From contig JBCCJA010000011.1 in the NCBI GenBank assembly GCA_039045975.1, positions 1-64,000 on the forward strand: DNA of 64,000 bases. Reading direction: 5' to 3'. The notes under the pieces were generated by a model. That model was not told where the DNA came from and searched no databases. It saw nothing but the letters and a program-made list of their open reading frames with translations. The translations under genes were made by a program, and so were the position numbers. Source of the stretch: JBCCJA01 sp039045975. Its GTDB lineage: Bacteria; Planctomycetota; Planctomycetia; Planctomycetales; Planctomycetaceae. Of the stretch, positions 54,030-62,373 are shown one piece after another. Numbering within the stretch: position 1 is the stretch's first letter; every line of letters starts with the position of its first letter.

Positions 54030-55142
54030 ATGTGGGACCGACCTGTCGCGATCACTGCAGCCATGTGGGTACTGGCATGTTCGGCCCTGTGGCCGTCCGT
54101 GCGGGCCGGCGAACACCCTGAGGAAATCGGCGTCGCGCTTGTCCCCCGTACGACCGATTTCGCGGACCGGGTCGAGGAATCGCTCTGGCGACTCACCTCC
54201 GACCTCGACGAGGTCGACCATGTCCACGCCGTCCGCGACCCGCGGCACATGTGGGAGATACTCGACCGCTACCGACGCTCGGGGAAGCGGATCAAACACC
54301 TCGTCATCGGCGGCCACGGCGGTGACAAGGGCGACGGCTATGCCGGGGTCAAACTCGGCAGCGGCGATCTGATGCAGATGCACGTCGACGTCGCGGCCCT
54401 CGAACGTGAGTTGAAGACTTTCGAGACGCTCCTCGCGAAGAAAGAGGGGGAACTGCGAGAGAACCCGGCCGACGGCCGGCTCGACAACGCTGTTCGGAAT
54501 CTGCGGCGTACCGTCGAGGCGAAGCGCGAGTACTTCGAGCTGGCCGGTAACGCGAAACTCGCGATGGCGACATACGCCGAGTGCGTGCTGCTGGTTTGTA
54601 ACGTCGCGCGGGATCCGGACGACGAGAAGTTCGCGCGGACGCTGACCGAACTCCTGCTCGGCCGGGGCGGGGGCACCTTGCGGGCTCCGACCGCGCCGGT
54701 TTCCGTCGTGAACGAAGAGAACCAGGCGTCGGTTGACGCCCGGGCCGCGAACTTCGGCATCGACATCGACGCGATCTATTTCGACGGGTCGTGGACCGGT
54801 AATTCCAAGAAGTTCACGGTCGGGCCCCGGTGGCGTTGGGCGTTGGACGAGGATCATCCCTGGCGCGGCATGACGGCCCGTGCGCTCTATCAGAAAGGCC
54901 ACGAGCCGGAGTTCTGGATCCACGGCGGAGTCAGCTCGAACACGTACTTCTTCCGCGATCCCGAAGGCGACCTCGTGTGCGCGGCCGGCCCGTGGATCAA
55001 CGCCTGCGACTGGGGTCTGTGGCTGGAACTGCACCGAAAAATCGAGTCGGGCGAGTACGAAAACGTACCGGACCGGAGCCGTTGGGAGCGTTACGAGTAT
55101 CGCACCCTCGAGTCTGTCAGACCTGTCGTCGTCTATCCCTGA
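54030..55142 (+). CDS. secreted caspase-fold-like protein (DUF4347-like) with helical insert
   Basis: 370 residues. Signal peptide (MWDRPVAITAAMWVLACSAL...VRAGE). A caspase/clostripain-like core: strand KHLVIGGHGGDKGDGY with a candidate catalytic His at 96, then ECVLLVCNVARDP with Cys190 (and Cys185). Between them, residues 121-178 form a long charged helical insertion. The pattern recalls DUF4347/CHAT-type domains (His in SHG, Cys in GCNVA). A Trp-rich C-terminal domain follows (WRWALDEDHPWRGM, WINACDWGLWLEL). Protease activity and substrate are inference. The ATG at 54030 is chosen for the signal peptide. Confidence 0.65.
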   Translation: MWDRPVAITAAMWVLACSALWPSVRAGEHPEEIGVALVPRTTDFADRVEESLWRLTSDLDEVDHVHAVRDPRHMWEILDRYRRSGKRIKHLVIGGHGGDKGDGYAGVKLGSGDLMQMHVDVAALERELKTFETLLAKKEGELRENPADGRLDNAVRNLRRTVEAKREYFELAGNAKLAMATYAECVLLVCNVARDPDDEKFARTLTELLLGRGGGTLRAPTAPVSVVNEENQASVDARAANFGIDIDAIYFDGSWTGNSKKFTVGPRWRWALDEDHPWRGMTARALYQKGHEPEFWIHGGVSSNTYFFRDPEGDLVCAAGPWINACDWGLWLELHRKIESGEYENVPDRSRWERYEYRTLESVRPVVVYP

Positions 55143-55463
55143 CCTCATCATGAGGCGGAACGCTCTGCGACGGGACGCGCGTTGATCCGACCCCATCTGG
55201 TTCGATTTCCGACGGGACCGGTCAGTCGTGTCGAACAGTTTCGAGGTGTTCCCGGACCGACCCCGCTCGGTCGGTTCAAAAGCTCCTGACAACCCGACGC
55301 GGTACTTGCTGCTCCGCGAGGGCCCGTTTGACGCCTCGGGAATTCGGGCGGGAAGTGGCTGCCGCGGCCGTCACGGCGAAAGCGGAATTGAAAACGCCGT
55401 TTTGACACATGATGATGCGTGGCCCGCGAAGTTGATCCCTCCTGACCCGATCCGGCCCGCCCG
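55143..55463. other. intergenic stretch between the caspase-like and FAD oxidoreductase genes
   Basis: 321 bases without a gene. Directly after the upstream stop is a 13-base palindrome CCTCATCATGAGG (55143-55155), a weak hairpin. No promoter signature is evident. Confidence 0.45.
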
Positions 55464-57428
55464 ATGACGCTCATTCGAGTTAGCTGTCTGTTCTCCCTGG
55501 TCCTGACGTTTTCGGTCGCGCGGCCGGCTTCCTGTGGGGAGGTCGTGTTCGTCGAGGCCGAGTCGTTCGCTGACACCGGAACGTGGGTCGTCGACCAACA
55601 GTTCATGGACCTGATGGGTTCGCCGTATCTGTTGGCGCACGGGCTCGGCGTCCCCGTCGAGGACGCGACGACCGAAGTGTCCGTGCCGGCGGCGGGCGAC
55701 TACCGGGTATGGGTCCGGACGCGGGACTGGGTCGCGCCGTGGAACGCCCCGGGCGCCCCCGGCCGCTTCGAGGTGCTCGTCGACGGTGAGACGCTGCCGA
55801 CGACGTTCGGCACTGAGGGTGACCCGTGGCGGTGGCAGGACGGCGGCGTCGTCTCGCTCGGCGAGACGGTCTCGCTGACGCTTCACGACCTGACCGGCTT
55901 CGAGGGCCGCTGCGACGCGATCATTCTCGCCTCCGACGTCGATTGGACGCCGCCGCACGGCGGCGAAGAGCTCGCGGCGCTGCGGGCCGAGAAGCTCGGC
56001 TGGGACCGCGAGCCGGCCGACGGCGGCACGTTCGACCTGGTCGTCGTCGGTGGCGGCGTGGCGGGGACGTCGGCGGCGATCGCGGCCGCACGGCTGGGGC
56101 TGGAGGTCGCGCTGATCCAGGACCGCCCGGTCCTCGGCGGCAACGGCAGCAGCGAAGTCCGCGTCTGGCCCGAAGGCCGGACCAATCAGAAGCCCTATCC
56201 CCGCGTCGGCGACGTCGTCTCCGAACTGATCCGCGACAAACGCCGCGGCATCGACGGGAACGCCAAGGGGGCCGGCATCTACGACGACCGCCGCAAGCTC
56301 GACCTCGCCCGGGCCGAGCCGAACCTCACGCTGATGCTCGAACAACGAGTCAACGCCGCCGAGATCCCGGCGGGCCGCGTGACGGCGGTCATCGCACAAG
56401 ACACGAAGTCGGGACGGCGGACGCGGGTCGGCGGGAGGTGGTTCCTCGATTCGACCGGCGACGGCGTCCTCGGCGTCCTCGTCGGGGCGGACTACGAAGA
56501 CGCCCCGTCCGACAACATGGGGTTCAGTAACCTCTGGAACGTCGGCGAGACGGAACAGAACGAGTCGCAGATCGCCTGTCTTTGCGAGCACGACGAAGAC
56601 CTCGACCTCAAGTTCACCGTCGCGACGACGCCGCAGCCCTTCCCACGGTGCCCGTGGGCGGTCGACCTGGCCGACAAGCCGTTCCCGGGACGCAACCTCT
56701 ACCCGGAGTGGGAAGGCCGGAAGAAGCAAGTTGACCCGCTCGACGCGGCGGGGCAGTGGTTCTGGGAGTCGGGCTTCGGCAAAGACCCGATCAACGACGC
56801 CGAGTGGATCCGCGACCTCAACCTGCGGGCGATGTACGGCGCTTGGGACGCCCTCAAGAACGTCGACGGGGCGCACCCGAACCACCGGCTAAAGTGGGCC
56901 GCGTTCGTCGCGGGGAAGCGGGAGTCGCGTCGACTGCTCGGCGACGTCGTGCTCACCGGCGACGACTTCCGCGACGCGACGCCGTTCCCCGACGCCGCGT
57001 TCCCCTGCACGTGGAAGATCGACCTGCACCTGCCGCACTCGGAGTATTTCGAGCCCGACGACAAAAACGCGTTCATCTCGTGGGCGACGGTGCACGGCGG
57101 GAAGAAGTACAGCTACGACGGCCCGTACTGGGCGCCGTACCGCTGCCTCTACAGCCGGAATGTCCCGAACCTGTTCATGGCGGGCCGGAACATCAGCGTC
57201 ACGCACGAGGCGCTCGGGGCGGTCCGCGTCATGCGGACGTGCGGGATGATGGGCGAGATCATCGGCATGGCGGCGTCGATCTGTGACGGACACGACTGCG
57301 ACCCGCGCGACGTTTATGAATCGCACCTGTCGGAGTTGAACGCCCTCATGGAGCGGGGCGTCGGCAAGGCGACCCCCGCGACGGCGGAACTTCCGGCCGG
57401 ATCAGGGGTTGATGCCCGCAAGCAATGA
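55464..57428 (+). CDS. secreted FAD-dependent oxidoreductase with N-terminal carbohydrate-binding-like domain
   Basis: 654 residues. A signal peptide ends near CGEVVFVEAE. Residues 28-155 form a beta-sandwich resembling carbohydrate-binding modules (EVSVPAAGDYRVWVRTRDWV). Residues 190-620 are an FAD domain: dinucleotide motif FDLVVVGGGVAGTSAAIAAA, LGGNGSSEVRVWP, FLDSTGDGVLGVLVGADY (the PF12831 STGDG motif) and NLFMAGRNISVTHEALGAVR. An extracytoplasmic flavoenzyme acting on sugars or polymers is inferred. The next gene, 31 bases downstream, also encodes a secreted redox protein. Confidence 0.85.
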   Translation: MTLIRVSCLFSLVLTFSVARPASCGEVVFVEAESFADTGTWVVDQQFMDLMGSPYLLAHGLGVPVEDATTEVSVPAAGDYRVWVRTRDWVAPWNAPGAPGRFEVLVDGETLPTTFGTEGDPWRWQDGGVVSLGETVSLTLHDLTGFEGRCDAIILASDVDWTPPHGGEELAALRAEKLGWDREPADGGTFDLVVVGGGVAGTSAAIAAARLGLEVALIQDRPVLGGNGSSEVRVWPEGRTNQKPYPRVGDVVSELIRDKRRGIDGNAKGAGIYDDRRKLDLARAEPNLTLMLEQRVNAAEIPAGRVTAVIAQDTKSGRRTRVGGRWFLDSTGDGVLGVLVGADYEDAPSDNMGFSNLWNVGETEQNESQIACLCEHDEDLDLKFTVATTPQPFPRCPWAVDLADKPFPGRNLYPEWEGRKKQVDPLDAAGQWFWESGFGKDPINDAEWIRDLNLRAMYGAWDALKNVDGAHPNHRLKWAAFVAGKRESRRLLGDVVLTGDDFRDATPFPDAAFPCTWKIDLHLPHSEYFEPDDKNAFISWATVHGGKKYSYDGPYWAPYRCLYSRNVPNLFMAGRNISVTHEALGAVRVMRTCGMMGEIIGMAASICDGHDCDPRDVYESHLSELNALMERGVGKATPATAELPAGSGVDARKQ

Positions 57429-57458
57429 TCCGACCCGAGTAAGGCAGGGAGACCCGTC

Positions 57459-59498
57459 GTGAGGACGTCGGCGACCGCGGCGATTTGCGTCTGTCTCGCC
57501 GCGTCCGCGGCGGCCGCCGACCGACCCCTGCGGGAGGCCCCGGCCCGGACCGACGTCGCCGGGTCGATGGTCGGGCGGGTCATAGCGAATCGGGCGTTCC
57601 TCGACGCCGCCGGTCGGCCGCTGTCGCTCGCGTCCGTCCCGGCCCCGCGGGCGACGGTGCTCGCGGTGACTAGCACGGCCTGCCCGCTGAGCAAGCGCTG
57701 GTATGGCACACTGGTGAAGACCGCCGAGGCGTATGCCGGCCGCGGCGTGCGGTTCCTCGTCGTGAACCCGATGACGACCGAAGACTCGGCCGCCGTCACC
57801 GCCGATGCGAAGAGGCTCGGCGACGCGGGCACGTACGTCCTCGATCCCGACAAGGCCCTCGCGGACGCGATCGGCGCCCGGACGACGACCGACGTCGTCG
57901 TCCTCGACGCGTCCCGCAAGGTCGTCTATCACGGGGCCGTCGACGACCAGTACGGCTTCGGCTACGCGAACGCGGCCCCGAAAACGCAATACGTCGCCGA
58001 CGCACTCGACGACCTGCTCGCGGACCGCCCGGTCGCCCGGCCCGCGACGAGTTCGCCCGGCTGTCTGCTCCGCCGTCGTCAGCCGACGAAAACGTCAGAC
58101 GTCGAAAAGCCGCCCACATACTTCGGGCACGTCGATCGGATCCTCGACGCGAACTGCGTCGGCTGTCACCGGGAGGGCGGCGTCGCGCCGTTCGCGCTCG
58201 ACTCGCTCGCGGCCGCCTCCGACTACGCCGAGATGATCGCCGACGTCGTCGACCGCGGCGTCATGCCGCCCTGGTTCGCCGAGCCGGCCGACGACACGCC
58301 GACCGGCCCCTGGGCGAACGACCGCACACTCCCGCCGGACGATCTCGCGACCCTGAAGGCCTGGATCGCCGCCGACGCCCCCGCGGGCGACCCGGGCGCG
58401 GCGTCCGTGAAAATCGCCCGGGCCGACGGCTGGCAGATCGGCACGCCCGACGCCGTCTTCACGTTCGACGAGCCGGTCCCGGTCAAGGCCGACGGCGTCA
58501 TGCCATATCAAAACGTGACCGTCGAGACCCGCCTCGCCGAGGACCGCTGGGTGCGGGCGATCGAGGTCAAACCGGGCGAACGGGCCGTCGTGCACCACGC
58601 CCTTGTCTGGGTCATCTCGCCCGGGTCGTCCGACCGCGAGTTCCGCGAACGCGACGGTTTCTGGGCCGCGTACGTGCCGGGCAACTCGTCGGTCGTGTAT
58701 CCGGAAGGCTACGGTAAGCTCCTGCCGGCGGGCTCACGCCTGCGGTTCCAGATGCACTACACGCCGGTCGGCACGGCGACGGAGGACCGGACGTCGCTCG
58801 GCGTGGTCTTCGCCGACGAACCGCCAACGCATGTTGTCCGCTCCGCGTCGCTGGTGAATCCCGGCATCGACATCCCGCCCGGCGAGCCGTTCCATCCCGA
58901 GGTCGCCACGCTCCGTGTCCCGGGCGACATCGAACTGCTCGCGTTCATGCCGCACATGCACCTCCGCGGGACCGCCGCCCGCTACGAGCTGAAACGCGGG
59001 GGCGATTGGACGACCCTGCTCGAAATCCCGCGATACGATTTCAACTGGCAGCTGTCGTACCGCCTCGCCCGGCCGCTGTCGTTGACCGCCGGGGACCTGC
59101 TGAAATTCACCGCCTGGTACGACAACAGCGCCGCCAATCCCGCCAATCCCGACCCGAACCGGTCGGTCACCTGGGGCCGCCAGACGTACGACGAGATGAT
59201 GCTCGGGTATGTCGAATACGTGCTCGCCGACGGCGACTCGCCGGACAGCCTCCGCCCGAAGCCGACCGACCGGCTCGCCGGTTTACTTTTCGATCGGCTC
59301 GACGCCGATCACGACGGGGCGCTCGACGCCGAAGAATGGGCCGCCGCGGGCGACCGGTTCCCGCGGGCCCGCCGCCTGATCGCACGGGCCGAGGGGCTCT
59401 TCGACGTCCTCGACGGCAACCGGGACGGCCGGCTCGATGTCACCGAGTTCGCCGGCATCATCGAGGCGGCACGGGCCGCCGGACGCCGCGGGGGCTGA
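57459..59498 (+). CDS. secreted redoxin / cytochrome c / copper-monooxygenase-like / EF-hand fusion
   Basis: 679 residues, four modules in order. Signal peptide; a thioredoxin-like/redoxin domain (TSTACPLSKRWYG, residues 72-84, single redox Cys). A class I cytochrome c-type heme motif CVGCH (233-237). A copper type II monooxygenase-like pair of domains, with VHHALVWV, RLRFQMHYTP and FMPHMHLRG (His/Met ligands as in DBM/PHM). Two EF-hand loops near the C-terminus (DADHDGALDAEE and DGNRDGRLDVTE). Such fusions occur in planctomycetes and may couple electron delivery to oxygen chemistry on small substrates, but activity is unproven. GGGAG precedes the GTG start. Confidence 0.86.
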   Translation: MRTSATAAICVCLAASAAAADRPLREAPARTDVAGSMVGRVIANRAFLDAAGRPLSLASVPAPRATVLAVTSTACPLSKRWYGTLVKTAEAYAGRGVRFLVVNPMTTEDSAAVTADAKRLGDAGTYVLDPDKALADAIGARTTTDVVVLDASRKVVYHGAVDDQYGFGYANAAPKTQYVADALDDLLADRPVARPATSSPGCLLRRRQPTKTSDVEKPPTYFGHVDRILDANCVGCHREGGVAPFALDSLAAASDYAEMIADVVDRGVMPPWFAEPADDTPTGPWANDRTLPPDDLATLKAWIAADAPAGDPGAASVKIARADGWQIGTPDAVFTFDEPVPVKADGVMPYQNVTVETRLAEDRWVRAIEVKPGERAVVHHALVWVISPGSSDREFRERDGFWAAYVPGNSSVVYPEGYGKLLPAGSRLRFQMHYTPVGTATEDRTSLGVVFADEPPTHVVRSASLVNPGIDIPPGEPFHPEVATLRVPGDIELLAFMPHMHLRGTAARYELKRGGDWTTLLEIPRYDFNWQLSYRLARPLSLTAGDLLKFTAWYDNSAANPANPDPNRSVTWGRQTYDEMMLGYVEYVLADGDSPDSLRPKPTDRLAGLLFDRLDADHDGALDAEEWAAAGDRFPRARRLIARAEGLFDVLDGNRDGRLDVTEFAGIIEAARAAGRRGG

Positions 59499-59582
59499 CG
59501 TCGCATCGCGTCCGGGCGCTCTCTGCGGGCGAGGGCCGATTGCTGTATGCTCGGCCCGCCGCAGACCCGTGCACTCCCGGTC

Positions 59583-60170
59583 ATGTCCGAGCCGTCCGCC
59601 CTCAACAGCCCCGACACGACGCCCGACGACGTCGCCGCCGCCCTGTTCACGGCCGGCATCGACGTCTCCGGCTGGGGGCGGCCGACGTCGAAAACGCTGG
59701 AAGACCTAGCTGGTGAGATTGCCGCCGGTGAATCGGTCCTCGAACTCGACCCGCCCCCGCCGAAGCGGATCGTGCGTGTCGTCCGCATGCTCGTCGTCCG
59801 TGACGGCCACATGCTCGTCGAGAATTCGGTCGACGACGGCCACGGCCACCTGCGGAACCGCCACCGCCCGCCGTCCGAGAAGCTGCTCCGCGACGAAAAC
59901 CCGGTCGCCGCCGCGTTGCGCGGCCTCATGGAAGAACTCGCCGTCGACGAGTCGCGGGTGACCGTCGATGCCGTCGAGGGGCCCCGCGTCGAGGAGCGGC
60001 CCCACACCGGATCGTATCCGGGCCTGCACACGGCGTACGTGATGTTCGACGCGAAGTGCCGCGTCGAGGGGCTCGCGCTCGGCCCGTTCGAGACGACCGA
60101 GCACGTCGACCGCGACGGCCTCCCGGGTCGGACCGAGACCCACCGCTGGGGCTGGGTCTCGGCCGAGTAG
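59583..60170 (+). CDS. NUDIX-like hydrolase with atypical box
   Basis: 195 residues. After a ~60-residue helical N-terminal part comes a Nudix-like beta-alpha-beta core, RIVRVVRMLVVRDGHMLVEN. The box region reads PSEKLLRDENPVAAALRGLM followed by EEL. It keeps the helix with EEL but lacks the usual G of GX5E and the RE pair (RG here), so it is atypical. The substrate is unknown and the family assignment moderate. It is transcribed in the same direction as the GntR operon but 168 bases away, so not obviously part of it. Confidence 0.55.
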   Translation: MSEPSALNSPDTTPDDVAAALFTAGIDVSGWGRPTSKTLEDLAGEIAAGESVLELDPPPPKRIVRVVRMLVVRDGHMLVENSVDDGHGHLRNRHRPPSEKLLRDENPVAAALRGLMEELAVDESRVTVDAVEGPRVEERPHTGSYPGLHTAYVMFDAKCRVEGLALGPFETTEHVDRDGLPGRTETHRWGWVSAE

Positions 60171-60256
60171 CGGGTGGATTCCGATCCGGCCCTGTGCCGG
60201 CGTGGTACCCGGTCGGGCCAAGTATCACTTGCGAGATTTGGGCCGGGCGAAAATTC

Positions 60257-60290
60257 TTGACAACCAAACTGTACTACTTTAAGTAGTACA
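60257..60290 (+). promoter_or_regulatory. GntR-operon promoter with overlapping palindromic operator
   Basis: A sigma70-type -35 TTGACA lies at 60257-60262. A perfect inverted repeat TGTACTACTT-T-AAGTAGTACA (60270-60290) overlaps the -10 area (TAAGTA, 17 bases from the -35). The encoded YtrA-type GntR regulator is the likely binder, repressing its own operon until a ligand, probably a cell-envelope stress signal, is sensed. Confidence 0.75.
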
Positions 60291-60337
60291 CATGAGAGTG
60301 TCCGGTATCTCCGCCGAGGGGGCGAATTCGCGGCCGT

Positions 60338-60748
60338 ATGAACTTCCGCTGCGACACCGCTTCCCGCGTCCCGATTTATAAACAGCTCATGGAGCAGGTC
60401 CGCACCGCCGTCGCCCGCAAGGCCGTCCGGCCCGGCGAGCGGCTGCCCTCGATCCGCCAGCTGTCGCGGACGCTGGTTATTAATCCGAACACGGTCGCGA
60501 AGGCTTACGTCGAACTCGAACGCGAAGGCCTCATCACGCGTCGGCAGGGACTCGGCGTGTTCATCACCGCCGCCTCGCCCGAGATGACGGCCGCGACGCG
60601 GCGTAAGAAACTACGCGACGCGACCGACCGCTATCTGACCGAGGCGGTCCACCTCGGCGTTTCGGCCGACGAGGTCCGACGGGCGATCGAAGAACGGTCG
60701 GCCGCGTTCCACTTCGCGGGCGACGACGGAGGGCCGGGCGGTGAATGA
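60338..60748 (+). CDS. GntR-family transcriptional regulator, YtrA subfamily
   Basis: 136 residues. Winged helix-turn-helix: VPIYKQLMEQVRTAVARKAV, RLPSIRQLSRTLVINPNTVA and KAYVELEREGLITRRQGLGV. A short C-terminal helical part replaces a big ligand domain, as in YtrA repressors of ABC-transporter operons. It sits 47 bases downstream of a 21-base palindrome in the promoter, so autorepression is likely. The ATPase gene begins inside its end (8-base overlap). Confidence 0.92.
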   Translation: MNFRCDTASRVPIYKQLMEQVRTAVARKAVRPGERLPSIRQLSRTLVINPNTVAKAYVELEREGLITRRQGLGVFITAASPEMTAATRRKKLRDATDRYLTEAVHLGVSADEVRRAIEERSAAFHFAGDDGGPGGE

Positions 60749-61748
60749 CGCCGACGCGATCGTCACCCGCCGTCTCACGAAACACTTCGACGGGAAACGT
60801 GTCGTCGACTCGCTCGACCTCAATATCAAAGCCGGCAGCGTCTACGGCTTTCTGGGCCGCAACGGCGCCGGCAAGAGCACGACGATCAAGATGCTCACCG
60901 GCATGCTCCGCCCCGACGCGGGCGAGGCTTATCTGCTCGGCGAGCCGGTCGCTACGCTGCGGCCGGAGACCCGCCGCCGCATCTGTTATCTCGCCGAGGC
61001 CCATCCGCTGTACGGTTGGATGACGGTCGGCGAGGCGGTCCGCTTCACCCGCGCGTTCTATCCCGCGACCGACGGGCACCCCGGCTGGAACGGCCGCCTC
61101 TGCGAGCAGATCCTCGACCACTTCGAACTGCCCCGGCGACGCAAAATCCGTCGGCTCTCGCGGGGCCAGATGGCGCAGGTCTCGCTCGCCCTCGGCGTCG
61201 CCCCCGAGCCCGAACTCTTAATCCTCGACGACCCGACCCTCGGCCTCGATACCGTCGTCCGTCGCGACTTTCTGGAGTCGCTGATTCAGATCATTCACCG
61301 GGCCGGGCGGACGATCCTGTTCAGCTCCCACATGCTCGGCGACGTCGAGCGGGTCGCAGACCGCATCGGCCTGATGGCCGACGGCGTGCTCCGCGTCGAC
61401 TGTCCGACCGAGGTGTTCCGCGAGTCGGTCAAACGCGTTCTCGTCGACTTCGCCGGCGTCCCGGCCGAAGACCCCGACGTGCCCCGGCTCGTCAGCTGGC
61501 GTCACGTCGGCCCGACGCTCGAACTCGTCCTCGTCGGCTACGACGACGCCCAACGGGCCGCCGTCGAGGCCCTCGGCCCGCGGTCGGTCGAGGTCGTCGA
61601 CTTGAATCTCGAGGAGGCGTTCATCGCCTACACGCGTCCGGCCCGTTCGCTGCCGGCTTTCGATTTCCGGCCCGTGAAGAAGAGCATCCCGCACCCCGAA
61701 CCGGCCCCGACCGATGGTCCGAGCTTTACTGATCAAGGAGCTGCGTGA
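60741..61748 (+). CDS. ABC transporter ATP-binding protein (YtrB-like)
   Basis: 335 residues. Walker A GRNGAGKSTT, signature LSRGQMAQVSLALG, Walker B LLILDDPTLGLD and switch His in FSSHMLGDVERVAD. The catalytic Glu after Walker B is Asp. About 110 C-terminal residues beyond the core (VDFAGVPAEDP...) are a dimerisation or regulatory extension. It is encoded within a GntR-controlled operon, typical of drug or cell-envelope stress exporters. The GTG start at 60741 overlaps the regulator's stop. Confidence 0.93.
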   Translation: MNDADAIVTRRLTKHFDGKRVVDSLDLNIKAGSVYGFLGRNGAGKSTTIKMLTGMLRPDAGEAYLLGEPVATLRPETRRRICYLAEAHPLYGWMTVGEAVRFTRAFYPATDGHPGWNGRLCEQILDHFELPRRRKIRRLSRGQMAQVSLALGVAPEPELLILDDPTLGLDTVVRRDFLESLIQIIHRAGRTILFSSHMLGDVERVADRIGLMADGVLRVDCPTEVFRESVKRVLVDFAGVPAEDPDVPRLVSWRHVGPTLELVLVGYDDAQRAAVEALGPRSVEVVDLNLEEAFIAYTRPARSLPAFDFRPVKKSIPHPEPAPTDGPSFTDQGAA

Positions 61749-62364
61749 GGCGGCGGCCCTGCTCGCGGTCGCACTCGCGGCGGCGGTCTACGTGCTGACC
61801 GACCTGACCGGTCTCGACGTCTTTCCGCTGCAGGAACCGGGCGGCGGCGGATACCCGTTCATCGGCGACGTTTTTTCGAACCGTCTCTGGCTCGTCTGTG
61901 GCGTCCTCGCGGTCGCGCTCGGGCTGAAGCAGACCGCATGGGAAGAGACCCGCGGGACTTACGACTTCCTGCTGCACCGGCCGGTCCCGCGGCGGGTGCT
62001 GTTCGGCGTGAAGCTCGCTTTCGGGCTCGTTTCCGTCCTGGCGGTCGGCGGCTTGACGGTTCTGACTTATGCGTTGTGGGCCGCGGCGCCCGGGTCGATC
62101 CCGGCCCCGTTCCGGTGGTCGATGACGGCCCCGATGTGGCTGACGCTCGCGGCCTTTCCGTTGATTTATTTATCGGCTTTTTTGAGCGGGATCCGGCCCG
62201 CGCGTTGGTTCGGCACGCGGCTGGTTCCGCTGGCCGCGGGCGGGGCATTCGCGACGGCCGCGGGGGCGTCCGTCGAGTCATGGGACTTCGCACTGTTCGT
62301 TTTGCCGGCGACCGCCGTCACGGCGGCGGCGGTTATTTATTTCGTCGAGAATCGCGATTACTGA
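61714..62364 (+). CDS. ABC transporter permease
   Basis: 216 residues with about six membrane helices (ALLAVALAAAVYVLTDLTGL, LWLVCGVLAVALGLKQ, VSVLAVGGLTVLTYALWA, MWLTLAAFPLIYLSAFLSG, FALFVLPATAVTAAAVIYF). The segment between the first two helices, KQTAWEETRGTYDFLLHRPV, resembles the coupling region of ABC-2 type permeases. The ATG overlaps the ATPase gene by 35 bases, so the two are translated together and form the export complex. Confidence 0.87.
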   Translation: MVRALLIKELREAAALLAVALAAAVYVLTDLTGLDVFPLQEPGGGGYPFIGDVFSNRLWLVCGVLAVALGLKQTAWEETRGTYDFLLHRPVPRRVLFGVKLAFGLVSVLAVGGLTVLTYALWAAAPGSIPAPFRWSMTAPMWLTLAAFPLIYLSAFLSGIRPARWFGTRLVPLAAGGAFATAAGASVESWDFALFVLPATAVTAAAVIYFVENRDY

Positions 62365-62373
62365 GCCCCGGTC

